From assembly GCA_041725935.1 (NCBI GenBank), contig JBGRQD010000011.1:62001-126000 (forward strand): a stretch of DNA of 64,000 bases. The letters are read 5' to 3'. The stretch comes from Marivita sp041725935. Its GTDB lineage: Bacteria > Pseudomonadota > Alphaproteobacteria > Rhodobacterales > Rhodobacteraceae. The notes beneath the pieces are model-generated. The model was not told the DNA's origin and did not search any database. It was given only the letters and a program-made list of their open reading frames with translations. The position numbers and the translations under genes were made by a program. Shown piece after piece: positions 26,654 through 34,511 of this stretch. Position 1 is the first letter of the stretch; each line of letters begins with the position of its first letter.

Positions 26654-26818
26654 ATGACACATCAGGAACAGTCCCTTTCAGATGACAAGATGCGCGCCGA
26701 AATCGCAAAGCTCTTGGCTGAAACTAAGCAAATCAACGTGAATACGTTTTTGGCGCCCGCCCTTGCCGCGGCGGCCTTGATGGCTGGGACTGCCACGCTC
26801 GTGAAGCTGTTTTTCTAA
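26654..26818 (+). CDS. 54-residue membrane-anchored mini-protein
   Basis: The product has a charged helix (residues 10-28, with EIAKLLAETKQIN) followed by a single C-terminal transmembrane segment (31-50), ending KLFF. This 'coil plus tail anchor' design is common in small alphaproteobacterial proteins of unknown function that carry an E-I-x-K-L-x-A-E-T pattern. A good promoter lies just upstream. The ribosome binding site (GGGAAAA) is weak. It is followed by mutL, 59 bp later. Confidence 0.6.
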   Translation: MTHQEQSLSDDKMRAEIAKLLAETKQINVNTFLAPALAAAALMAGTATLVKLFF

Positions 26819-26877
26819 CCGCAGGACACCGGAAAACCCCGTAGAAGAATCGCAATCCCCATGCTACATCTCGTGGC

Positions 26878-28722
26878 ATGAATTCCCACGCCCCCAAGAT
26901 ACGCGCCTCAATTCAACCGCTTGAGGAAAGCGCGATCAACCGCATAGCTGCGGGCGAAGTCGTCGAACGCCCGGCCTCCGCCGTCAAGGAACTTGTGGAA
27001 AACGCGATTGATGCCGGGGCCACCCGTATCGACATTGCCATCGCCGATGGCGGCAAGACCCTGATCCGTGTCACCGATGATGGCTGCGGCATCCCGCCCA
27101 AGGAATTGCCGCTTGCCGTGTCCCGACATGCGACGTCCAAGATCGATGGATCGGATTTGCTCGACATCCACAGCTTCGGTTTTCGTGGCGAAGCGCTCGC
27201 CTCTCTTGGCGCAGTCGGACGGTTGACCCTGACGAGCCGTACGGATCGTACCGATGCAGCCGAACTGTCCGTCATCGGCGGCAAGCCCGATCCGGTCAAA
27301 CCCGCGGCCCTCTCCAAGGGCACCGTCGTCACCCTGCGCAACCTCTTCTTCGCCACGCCTGCGCGTCTGAAATTCCTCCGCTCCGACCGGGCCGAGATGC
27401 AGGCGATCTCGGATGTGCTCAAGCGCCTGGCAATGGCCGAACCCGCGGTCAGCTTCACCCTGCGCGACGTGTCCGGCGGCGGCGAAGGTCGCGTGACGTT
27501 CCGTGCAGACGCGGTGACCGGCGATCTCTTCGATGCCCTGCGCGGACGGCTGGGTCAGGTTATGGGCCGCGAGTTCATCGACAATGCCGTGCCCATCGAC
27601 GCCGATCGCGAGGGCATTCACCTCACTGGGCTTGCGGGTTTGCCCACCTATTCGCGCGGCGCTGCCGTGGCGCAGTACCTCTTCGTCAACGGGCGTCCCG
27701 TACGCGACAAGCTCCTGATCGGCGCGCTGCGCGGCGCCTATGCCGATTTTCTCAGCCGCGACCGTCATCCGGCGGTGGCGTTGTTCATCGATTGCGATCC
27801 GCACAAGGTGGATGTGAATGTGCATCCCGCGAAATCCGAGGTCCGGTTCCGCGAACCCGGCCTTGTACGCGGGTTGATCGTTTCGGCTCTGCGCCATGCG
27901 CTGGCAGAGGCCGGGCACCGCGCGTCGACCACTGTGGCTGGTGCCACGCTGGGTGCGATGCGTCCCGAGGCGCCCGAGGGCCAGCCCCGCATCTACCAGA
28001 TGGACCGACCGAGTTTCGCCGCGAAACAGACCGCCTATGCGATGCAGTCGCCCGGGTTCGCGGACATGGCGCAAAGCTATTCGGGTCGCGTGGTCGAGGT
28101 CGAAGAGGGCTCGAAAGAGACCGATGAGACACCCCGCAACGCCCTGCCGCTTGGCGCGGCGCGCGGGCAGGTGCACGAGAATTACATCATCGCCCAGACC
28201 CAAGACGGCATCGTGATCGTAGATCAACACGCTGCGCATGAACGTCTGGTCTACGAGAAACTCAAGACCCAGATGGCGCAGAACGGTGTCCCCGCACAGG
28301 CGCTGCTGATCCCCGACGTGGTCGAGATGAGCGAAAGCGACAGCGCGCGCTTGCTCGACATCGCGGATGATCTGATCCGCATGGGCCTCACCGTGGAGCC
28401 GTTTGGCCATGGTGCTGTCGTCGTGCGCGAAACCCCTGCCATTCTGGGCGAGGTCAACGCTGACGCCCTGCTGCGGGATATTCTCGACGAGTTGGATGAC
28501 CAAGGCGAGGCCCGCGCCGTGCAGGACCGGATCGAGGCGATCCTCAGCCGCGTCGCCTGTCACGGGTCGATCCGCTCGGGTCGCCAGATGCGGGCTGAAG
28601 AGATGAACGCGCTGCTCCGCGAAATGGAAGCGACGCCCTATTCCGGCCAATGCAACCATGGCCGCCCCACCTATGTCGAACTGAAACTCAGCGACATCGA
28701 AAGACTGTTTGGCCGCACATGA
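26878..28722 (+). CDS. mutL: DNA mismatch repair protein MutL
   Basis: The 614-residue GHKL ATPase couples mismatch recognition by MutS to strand removal. The N-terminal ATPase motifs are ELVENAIDAGA, DDGCGI, RHATSKI and GFRGEALASLG. The C-terminal dimerisation domain carries DQHAAHERLVYE at residues 449-460, matching the DQHA-x2-E-x4-E endonuclease motif of MutL proteins from species without MutH. The protein should therefore nick DNA itself. The linker at about 350-420 is Pro-rich and variable. The stop overlaps the rmuC start (ATGA). Confidence 0.97.
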   Translation: MNSHAPKIRASIQPLEESAINRIAAGEVVERPASAVKELVENAIDAGATRIDIAIADGGKTLIRVTDDGCGIPPKELPLAVSRHATSKIDGSDLLDIHSFGFRGEALASLGAVGRLTLTSRTDRTDAAELSVIGGKPDPVKPAALSKGTVVTLRNLFFATPARLKFLRSDRAEMQAISDVLKRLAMAEPAVSFTLRDVSGGGEGRVTFRADAVTGDLFDALRGRLGQVMGREFIDNAVPIDADREGIHLTGLAGLPTYSRGAAVAQYLFVNGRPVRDKLLIGALRGAYADFLSRDRHPAVALFIDCDPHKVDVNVHPAKSEVRFREPGLVRGLIVSALRHALAEAGHRASTTVAGATLGAMRPEAPEGQPRIYQMDRPSFAAKQTAYAMQSPGFADMAQSYSGRVVEVEEGSKETDETPRNALPLGAARGQVHENYIIAQTQDGIVIVDQHAAHERLVYEKLKTQMAQNGVPAQALLIPDVVEMSESDSARLLDIADDLIRMGLTVEPFGHGAVVVRETPAILGEVNADALLRDILDELDDQGEARAVQDRIEAILSRVACHGSIRSGRQMRAEEMNALLREMEATPYSGQCNHGRPTYVELKLSDIERLFGRT

Positions 28723-29885
28723 TCCAGATCGGCGATCTCATTCTCGACCTGAGCGATCCGGTCATCCTTCTGGCGTTGGCCTTGGGCGGGCTGGTGTTCC
28801 TTCTGCTCATCATGTCGCTCCTGTCCTCCCGTCGCGCTGCGAAACTCAGCGAACCGCTGGTCTACCAACTGGCGCAGGTGGGACAGCGGGTCCAAAGCCT
28901 GAGTGACGGGCAGGAACGGCTCTCCGGTGGCCTGACCCATGTCTCGGAGGCACAGGCGCAAAGCCAGACCGCGATGCTGCAACTGATGGAACGGCGGCTG
29001 GCGCAGGTGCAAAGCCAGATGAACGAGAACCTGCACGGGTCGGCCCGGCGCACCGCGCAATCGCTTGGCGATTTGCAACAGCGGTTGCAAAGCATCGACA
29101 AGGCGCAGGAGAATATCACCAAGCTGTCGGGCGATGTGCTGTCGCTGCAGGACATCCTGTCGAACAAGCAGACGCGCGGGGCGTTTGGCGAAATCCAGCT
29201 GACCGATATCGTCGGCAAGGCGCTGCCCAAGGACAGCTATACGCTGCAAGCGACCCTGTCGAACGGCAAGCGCGCGGATTGCCTGATCCATCTGCCGAAC
29301 CCGCCGGGGCCGATTGCCATCGACAGCAAGTTTCCGTTGGAGGCCTACGAACAACTGCGCCGTGCTGAGACGCAGGAGCAGTTGACCCGCGCGGCGCAGC
29401 AGCTTCGGCTTTCGCTGCGAAAGCACATCAAGGACATCTCCGAGAAATACATCATCGAGGGCGAGACCGCCGATGGCGCGTTGATGTTCCTGCCCTCCGA
29501 GGCGGTCTATGCCGAATTGCACGCGAACTTCCCCGAAGTGGTGCGCGACGGCTTTGCGGCGCGGGTCTGGATCGTGTCGCCGACGACCTGCATGGCGACG
29601 CTGAACACGATGCGGGCGATCCTCAAGGATGCGCGGATGCAGGAACAGGCGGGCGCGATCCGCAAGGAACTCAGCCTGCTTTATGCCGATGTCGATCGTC
29701 TGGGCAGCCGTGTGGAAAGTCTTGACCGGCATTTCGGGCAGGCGGCCAAGGACATCTCGGATATCAAGATCAGCGCCGACAAGGCAGGACGCCGGGCGCG
29801 GCGTTTGGACAATTTCGATTTCGAGGAACTGGCCAAAGACGATCCGACACCGGTGGTTCGGTTGGCAAAGCCTCCCGGCGAATAG
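28719..29885 (+). CDS. rmuC: DNA recombination protein RmuC
   Basis: The 388-residue protein has an N-terminal transmembrane helix (about 13-35), a long coiled coil (about 45-145, rich in Gln and Leu) and the RmuC nuclease-like domain (SNKQTRGAFGEIQL, then AIDSKFPLEAY and the C-terminal RVESLDRHF). RmuC limits inversions and rearrangements at short repeats and may be a membrane-tethered nuclease. The start ATG overlaps the mutL stop. Upstream in-frame ATGs lie inside mutL and are not used. The mutL-rmuC coupling puts two genome-stability genes in one operon. Confidence 0.94.
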   Translation: MIQIGDLILDLSDPVILLALALGGLVFLLLIMSLLSSRRAAKLSEPLVYQLAQVGQRVQSLSDGQERLSGGLTHVSEAQAQSQTAMLQLMERRLAQVQSQMNENLHGSARRTAQSLGDLQQRLQSIDKAQENITKLSGDVLSLQDILSNKQTRGAFGEIQLTDIVGKALPKDSYTLQATLSNGKRADCLIHLPNPPGPIAIDSKFPLEAYEQLRRAETQEQLTRAAQQLRLSLRKHIKDISEKYIIEGETADGALMFLPSEAVYAELHANFPEVVRDGFAARVWIVSPTTCMATLNTMRAILKDARMQEQAGAIRKELSLLYADVDRLGSRVESLDRHFGQAAKDISDIKISADKAGRRARRLDNFDFEELAKDDPTPVVRLAKPPGE

Positions 29886-29904
29886 GTCAGGACCGTCACC
29901 GTAA

Positions 29905-29950
29905 TGTTTCGCGCGCGAAACAATGGGTCCGGTTCGGACCCTTTAACCTT
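29905..29950 (+). terminator. Palindrome plus hairpin downstream of rmuC
   Basis: A perfect 18-bp loop-free palindrome (29905-29922, centre CGCG) is followed by a hairpin with 7-bp arms GGGTCCG / CGGACCC (29925-29941, loop GTT) and a T-rich run. The hairpin and T-run fit an intrinsic terminator for mutL-rmuC. Confidence 0.6.
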
Positions 29951-29971
29951 TTGTTAACATTTGCGCGGCAG

Positions 29972-30011
29972 GCGATGCGTTGACGCATCGCATGTTTCCG
30001 TTAACGGAAAC
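29972..30011. repeat. Paired palindromes, second copy of the 23.3-kb element
   Basis: Arms GCGATGCGT / ACGCATCGC with a 2-base centre (29972-29991) are followed by a perfect 18-bp palindrome (29994-30011) centred on CGTT|AACG. The first 18-mer is identical in reverse complement to 23328-23345, and the second differs from the one at 23303-23328 by a G/C swap in each arm. The order is reversed, so the composite lies in the opposite orientation. Confidence 0.7.
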
Positions 30012-30046
30012 GCGGCCTTTGCCAGATGGAATTTTATATACGGCCC

Positions 30047-30075
30047 TTGTCAAAACGCCGAATGATTGGGATAAT
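30047..30075 (+). promoter_or_regulatory. Promoter of the Lrp-family gene
   Basis: TTGTCA (30047-30052) and GATAAT (30070-30075) are spaced by 17 bp. The expected transcription start is at or next to the ATG at 30081, so the mRNA could be leaderless or nearly so. Confidence 0.6.
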
Positions 30076-30080
30076 TTCTC

Positions 30081-30545
30081 ATGAATGCGACTGAGTTGGA
30101 CCATTTTGACAAGGCAATCCTGCGTATCCTGCAACGGGATGCCAGCCTAAGCGTTGAGAGCATCGCGGATCAGGTGGCGCTTTCGCGCAACGCCTGTTGG
30201 CGGCGCATCAAGATGATGGAACAGTCCGGCATCATCACCGGACGGGTGGCGCTGGCCGATCCGGTCAAGCTGGGCTGTCCGCTCGAGGTCATGGTGATGA
30301 TCCGCGCCGGACGCCATGATGCGGATTGGCTGGAGAGCTTTCACAAGGCGGTGCGTACCATGCCCGAAGTGGTCGGAGCCTATCGCATGACAGGTGATCT
30401 GGATTACCTGCTGCGGGTGCGGGTGGCCGATGTTCCGGCCTATGACGCGTTTTACAAGCGCGTGATCGCGCGGATTCCACTCTCGGATATTTCGGCCAGT
30501 TTCGTTATGGAAGAGATCAAGGAAACCACGGCTTTGCCGATCTGA
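30081..30545 (+). CDS. Lrp/AsnC family transcriptional regulator
   Basis: The 154-residue regulator has an N-terminal winged helix-turn-helix (about 5-60, with DKAILRILQRDASLSVESIAD and LSRNACWRRIKMME). A C-terminal RAM/AsnC ligand-binding domain follows (about 70-150, with VGAYRMTGDLDYLLRVRV). It probably forms octamers or dimers and senses an amino acid. azlC/azlD, exporters of branched-chain amino acids, are 1.4 kb away on the other strand; Bacillus azlBCD also pairs an Lrp-type gene with this exporter. This is context only. Confidence 0.93.
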   Translation: MNATELDHFDKAILRILQRDASLSVESIADQVALSRNACWRRIKMMEQSGIITGRVALADPVKLGCPLEVMVMIRAGRHDADWLESFHKAVRTMPEVVGAYRMTGDLDYLLRVRVADVPAYDAFYKRVIARIPLSDISASFVMEEIKETTALPI

Positions 30546-30570
30546 TGGCCCGACCGGAGGGAGAACGACC

Positions 30571-31029
30571 ATGAGCATGGACATTCAGACCACCGCCGAA
30601 GCGGTCGAGGGTGACGCGCTGCCCCGCAAGGTGGAAAGCCATGCCAAGGGCTGTGGTGAAACCGGGCAGAAACGCCTGCCCGATGCCCTGACGCGCAAAC
30701 CGGTCAAACAGAAAAGCGCTGCCGAATGGGCCTATGAGCGGCTGATCCTCTATATCCAGAACTTCGAGGAGCAGCTTGATAACGAACACGAGGTCGCCAT
30801 GGGGTTTGCCGGTAACGAAACCGGCGTGCTGCGGATCGAAGGTCTGGGCTATTTCGATCCCGATATCGTCACATTTTACGACACAGATGCCGGGGGTGGA
30901 CGGATGCAACTGATCCAGCACGTGTCACAGCTCAACGTGGCGCTGCGGGCGATGCCGCTGCTGCGCGATGATGTGGAGCCGCGCCGCATCGGGTTTCAGC
31001 TTGCGGCAGAATTGGAACAGGAAAGCTGA
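30571..31029 (+). CDS. Conserved Rhodobacterales protein, function unknown
   Basis: The 152-residue soluble protein follows a strong GGAGGGAG ribosome binding site. The first 45 residues are polar and probably disordered. A conserved-looking core follows: SAAEWAYERLILYIQNFEE, then GNETGVLRIEGLGYFDPDIVTFY and QLIQHVSQLNVALRA. I associate this pattern with a domain-of-unknown-function family of Roseobacters (possibly DUF6173) but am not sure of the number. The gene lies 25 bp after the Lrp gene and may be cotranscribed. Confidence 0.76.
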   Translation: MSMDIQTTAEAVEGDALPRKVESHAKGCGETGQKRLPDALTRKPVKQKSAAEWAYERLILYIQNFEEQLDNEHEVAMGFAGNETGVLRIEGLGYFDPDIVTFYDTDAGGGRMQLIQHVSQLNVALRAMPLLRDDVEPRRIGFQLAAELEQES

Positions 31030-31115
31030 GGCGCGACACACTGCGCGCTTGGCATCGGTGACAGTGTCGGGCAAATCAGGGAACGACTCGAAAACATATG
31101 CAAGGGATGTCTCAA

Positions 31116-31250
31116 ATGGCTGAACACAAGCACGGTACAATGGAAACGACCGAACAGGAAAAGACCTTTGACGGGTTCATCCGCTGGTCTGTCCGGGTTG
31201 CGGCCTTCTCGATCGGGGTTCTGATCTTCCTCGCGATCTTCAATTCCTGA
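31116..31250 (+). CDS. aa3-type cytochrome c oxidase subunit IV
   Basis: The 44-residue protein has a polar N-terminus (MAEHKHGTMETTEQEKTFDG) and one transmembrane helix (FIRWSVRVAAFSIGVLIFLA). This is the pattern of the bacterial aa3 oxidase subunit IV family described from Paracoccus and Rhodobacter. It associates with the haem-copper terminal oxidase in the inner membrane but is dispensable for activity. AAGGGA precedes ATG 31116; two further in-frame ATGs lie just upstream. The large oxidase subunits are not in the window. Confidence 0.85.
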   Translation: MAEHKHGTMETTEQEKTFDGFIRWSVRVAAFSIGVLIFLAIFNS

Positions 31251-31280
31251 GCGTTGCGCCGAACTTGACCAGAGGCTGAC

Positions 31281-31907
31281 ATGACCCTGTTATTCCGAAT
31301 TTTGACAGGACTGGCGATGTTGGCCCTGGTGGGGTGCGGCGCGGGCGCTGACATGCGCCCGGATGCGTCCCCCGAAGTGATCAGCAGCGCGTCCTATCGC
31401 CATTCAGGCCCTCCCGCGTTGACACTGTACACGATGGTCAACAACCGCAGCGGCGCAGGCGGCCATACCAGCCTGATGATCAACGGATCGCAGCGGGTGA
31501 TCTTTGATCCGGCAGGCACGGTTCGGCTGAGCGCGGTGCCGGAACGGGGCGATGTGCTTTATGGCATCACGCCCGGTGTTGCCGATTTCTATGCCAGAGC
31601 CCATGCGCGCGAAACCTTTCACGTCGTGATCCAGCGCATCGAAGTGTCGCCCCAGGTGGCGGAGCGCGCGCTGCAACTTGCCATCGCGAACGGCCCTGTC
31701 GCGTCGGCGCAATGTACCTTGAGCACGACGCGCATCCTGCGCCAGCTTCCGGGGTTCGAGTCCATCGGCTCGACCTGGTTTCCCAATCGCCTGATGGAGG
31801 ATTTCGCGAAGCTGCCGGGTGTGCAGACCACCCGCATTTTCGAGGATGATGCCGACGACAAGGCGCTGGCCGTTGCTCAGTTTGAACGGGCCTTGGCGAC
31901 CCAATGA
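31281..31907 (+). CDS. Lipoprotein, possibly papain-like fold, function unknown
   Basis: The 208-residue protein has a lipoprotein signal (residues 1-19, lipobox ALVGC). The mature part has GAGGHTSLMING and later SAQCTLSTTRILRQLPGF. A His followed by a Cys in this order is seen in circularly permuted NlpC/P60-type (YiiX/YaeF-like) hydrolases, so a membrane-anchored amidase is possible. The evidence is motif-level only. The gene lies 30 bp after the cytochrome oxidase subunit IV gene and converges with azlD, with 6 bp between stops. Confidence 0.74.
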   Translation: MTLLFRILTGLAMLALVGCGAGADMRPDASPEVISSASYRHSGPPALTLYTMVNNRSGAGGHTSLMINGSQRVIFDPAGTVRLSAVPERGDVLYGITPGVADFYARAHARETFHVVIQRIEVSPQVAERALQLAIANGPVASAQCTLSTTRILRQLPGFESIGSTWFPNRLMEDFAKLPGVQTTRIFEDDADDKALAVAQFERALATQ

Positions 31908-31913
31908 CCGGTG

Positions 31914-32237
31914 TCAGATCAGCAGGCTGAGCGAGACCAGAACGGTCGCGCCCACGCCCATCGCGGCAAAGACGTTTTTCGTCAGATACCCAACGGCAAA
32001 GGTCGCCGCGGCAGCGGCAAGCCGCGTTGCGTCTGGCTCACCTCCTGTCACGGTGGGCCAGAGCACAAGCGGCGCGACCAGCGCAGGGATTACCGCAACC
32101 GCCGTATAGCGCAGGTGCCGCAGCAGCCATTCCGGCATCGCACGGTCGCCAACGAGGCCAAGAAACGCGAAGCGCAGCCCGAAACTGCCCAGACCCAGCG
32201 CGATGATAACTGTCCAGAGCTCTGTCGTGTCGGTCAT
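31914..32237 (-). CDS. azlD: AzlD family protein (branched-chain amino acid exporter subunit)
   Basis: The 107-residue membrane protein has three to four hydrophobic helices and the AzlD-like LRHLRYTAVAVIPALVAP and VGYLTKNVFAAMGVG segments. It forms a two-component exporter with AzlC for branched-chain amino acids or their analogues. The start overlaps the azlC stop by 4 bp. A longer reading frame to 32327 runs into azlC and is not used. Confidence 0.9.
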   Translation of the reverse strand: MTDTTELWTVIIALGLGSFGLRFAFLGLVGDRAMPEWLLRHLRYTAVAVIPALVAPLVLWPTVTGGEPDATRLAAAAATFAVGYLTKNVFAAMGVGATVLVSLSLLI

Positions 32238-32941
32238 GGCCTGATCCCCAATCGGGTTTCCGCCTGAGCGCCCGCGATCATGCCGCCAAGCCCTGCCACC
32301 AGAAGGCCCATGTTGAAGGGCAGCCATGCAAAGGCCAGCGCGAGGATCACCGACACCAGCGCCGCGATCCGGTGTGCGGGTGTCCGCAGCATCGGTCCGA
32401 TCATCGCCAGAAACGCGATGGGCAGGGCAAAATCGAGGCCAAGGCTCGGCGGGATGCGTTCGCCCAGAACCGCGCCGAGGAAGGTGAAGAGATACCAGGG
32501 TGGGCAGATCGGCGACATCACCCCGAGGAAATAGGCGAATTTCTGGGACGTGGTCTGATCCGGGTGGCGTTCGTAGTCGAGCACCGATTGCGCATAGGTC
32601 TGATCGACGAGGAAATACGCGGCGATCCCGCGTTTCCAGAGCGGGAGCGGCCCCAGATGCGGGGTGATCGACGCTGAATACATCGCCATCCGCAGGTTCA
32701 CCGCCAGCGCCGAGGCAATGACGACCAATGTAGGCGCGTTTTCGTTCAGCAATTGCAGCGCGGTGAACTGCGCCGCACCTGCGATGACGACGATGGAAAA
32801 CCCCATGGTTTCATGAACGGCCAGCCCGGCTTCGGTTGCCAAGACGCCGAAAAGCATGGCAAAGGGCCCGACAACGGCCAGAAAGGGCAAGCCGTCCCGG
32901 ACGCCCCGCCAGTAGCTTGACATTGCGGTGCCTGCCGCCAT
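32234..32941 (-). CDS. azlC: AzlC family protein (branched-chain amino acid exporter)
   Basis: The 235-residue membrane protein has about six to seven helices. The family pattern is visible in GVRDGLPFLAVVGPFAMLFG, GAAQFTALQLL and MYSASITPHLG. It works with AzlD to export valine, isoleucine or leucine. I chose ATG 32941 (GAGG upstream); ATG 32923 is an alternative. It is divergent from fdhD, with 62 bp between, so the two promoters must overlap or abut. Confidence 0.92.
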   Translation of the reverse strand: MAAGTAMSSYWRGVRDGLPFLAVVGPFAMLFGVLATEAGLAVHETMGFSIVVIAGAAQFTALQLLNENAPTLVVIASALAVNLRMAMYSASITPHLGPLPLWKRGIAAYFLVDQTYAQSVLDYERHPDQTTSQKFAYFLGVMSPICPPWYLFTFLGAVLGERIPPSLGLDFALPIAFLAMIGPMLRTPAHRIAALVSVILALAFAWLPFNMGLLVAGLGGMIAGAQAETRLGIRP

Positions 32942-33003
32942 CACTGTGCCTCGTCTGCTGCGTTTGGACCGGACGTAGCCTTGGACGAAGGGAGATGCAA
33001 TCA

Positions 33004-33882
33004 ATGCCGGATGACGTGTTCAGGGACTACCTCATCGCGCCCGACCCCGGCGCGCCCCGGCTGACGCGGCGGGTGGTCGGAACCGATCACACCGGGGCCG
33101 AGACCGAGATCAGCGTGGTCGAGGAACGGCCATTGACGATTTATCTGAACGCGCAGGAAATCGTCACCGCGATGACGATCGGCGATTATCCCGAATATCT
33201 TGCCGTTGGTTTTCTGCGCAATCAGGGCATGCTTCTGGCGGATGACGTCGTGACGCGGGTCGAGTATGACGACGACCTAGAGGTTGTCGTGGTCCGCACC
33301 GAACGGCAGACCAGCTACGAAGAGAAGGTCCGGAAAAAGACCCGCACCAGCGGCTGCGCCGTGGGCACTGTTTTTGGGGACATGATGGAGGGGTTGGACA
33401 AGGTGGTGCTGCCCCGGACCGAGCTGCGCACATCCTGGCTGTATACGCTGGCGCACAAGATCAACACGACGCCCTCGCTGTATCTCGAGGCGGGGGCCAT
33501 TCATGGCACGGTTTTGTGCCAGGAGGACCGCCCGCTGGTCTACATGGAAGACGTGGGCCGCCACAACGCGGTGGACAAGATCGCGGGATGGATGTTCCGC
33601 GAAGGCGTCGGGCCGGAGGACAAGATCCTCTATACCACCGGGCGGCTGACCTCGGAAATGGTGATCAAGACAGCGCTGATGGGCATTCCGGTGCTGGCCT
33701 CGCGGTCGGGTTTTACCGCATGGGGGGTCGAGATCGCACGGCAGGTCGGGCTGACCTGCATCGGGCGGATGCGGGGCAAGCGGTTCGTCTGTCTGGCCGG
33801 CGAAGACCGTCTTGTGCGCGACATGGACCCGGACAGCGTGCCGGAAGAAAGCCGCAAAAGCAGCCGGAAGAGCGCGGAATGA
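33004..33882 (+). CDS. fdhD: Formate dehydrogenase accessory sulfurtransferase FdhD
   Basis: The 292-residue protein transfers sulfur from the cysteine desulfurase IscS to the molybdenum cofactor of formate dehydrogenase. The sulfur-carrying Cys118 is in RTSGCAVG; the family's second loop Cys is absent here. YMEDVGRHNAVDKIAG and YTTGRLTSEMV are the conserved cofactor-binding blocks. I chose ATG 33004 because AAGGGAG is 9 bp upstream; it directly abuts ATG 32995, which is therefore less likely. It is the first gene of the molybdenum cofactor operon. No formate dehydrogenase structural gene lies in the window. Confidence 0.94.
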   Translation: MPDDVFRDYLIAPDPGAPRLTRRVVGTDHTGAETEISVVEERPLTIYLNAQEIVTAMTIGDYPEYLAVGFLRNQGMLLADDVVTRVEYDDDLEVVVVRTERQTSYEEKVRKKTRTSGCAVGTVFGDMMEGLDKVVLPRTELRTSWLYTLAHKINTTPSLYLEAGAIHGTVLCQEDRPLVYMEDVGRHNAVDKIAGWMFREGVGPEDKILYTTGRLTSEMVIKTALMGIPVLASRSGFTAWGVEIARQVGLTCIGRMRGKRFVCLAGEDRLVRDMDPDSVPEESRKSSRKSAE

Positions 33883-34511
33883 GTTTGCCTCTGGGTGTGA
33901 TCCTTGCGGGAGGTTTGGCCACGCGCATGGGCGGCGGTGACAAGGCGTTGCTCACGGTTGGTGGCAAGACGCTGTTGCAGCGGGTGATCGACCGTTTGCA
34001 GCTGCAAGTGGCCGGGATGGCGATCAACGCCAATGGCGATCCGGCGCGGTTCTCTGCCTATGGGCTGCCGGTTCTGCATGACAGCATCGCAGGATTTCCC
34101 GGCCCATTGGCGGGGGTGCTTGCGGGACTGGACTGGGCGGCGGAACAGGGGGCAGAGGCCGTCGTGACCGTCGCCGCCGACACGCCGTTCTTTCCTGCCG
34201 ATCTGGTGGAGGTGTTGCAGCACAAGGCCCAAGGTATGACCCATCCGCTCGTGCTGGCCGCGACGCCAAAGGGCGAGGAGCAGACAAAGTCGATGAGCCG
34301 TTCCGGCCTGATCCGTCATCCCACCTTTGGCCTCTGGCCCGTGGCGCTGCGCGACGATCTGCGCGCGGCTGTGGAGGACGGGATCAAGAAGGTGGTGATC
34401 TGGACCGAAAAACACGAGGGTCGCGAGGCGGTGTTTGGCACTGAAAAGGACGATCCGTTTTTCAACGTGAACACCCCCGACGACCTGAAAACAGCAGAGG
34501 CACTTGCATGA
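33879..34511 (+). CDS. mobA: Molybdenum cofactor guanylyltransferase MobA
   Basis: The 210-residue nucleotidyltransferase links GMP from GTP to molybdopterin to form MGD, used by DMSO-reductase-family enzymes such as formate dehydrogenase. The N-terminal GTP loop is LAGGLATRMGGGDKAL. The metal-binding Asp is in VAADTPFFP. FFNVNTPDDL near the end is typical of MobA. The start overlaps fdhD (ATGA) and the stop overlaps mobB (ATGA). Confidence 0.95.
   Translation: MSLPLGVILAGGLATRMGGGDKALLTVGGKTLLQRVIDRLQLQVAGMAINANGDPARFSAYGLPVLHDSIAGFPGPLAGVLAGLDWAAEQGAEAVVTVAADTPFFPADLVEVLQHKAQGMTHPLVLAATPKGEEQTKSMSRSGLIRHPTFGLWPVALRDDLRAAVEDGIKKVVIWTEKHEGREAVFGTEKDDPFFNVNTPDDLKTAEALA

Noticed and set aside
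26908..28659. 583-codon reading frame antisense to mutL
   Set aside because: High-GC shadow: it mirrors the mutL codon pattern, has no family motif, and the + strand MutL is complete with all its motifs.
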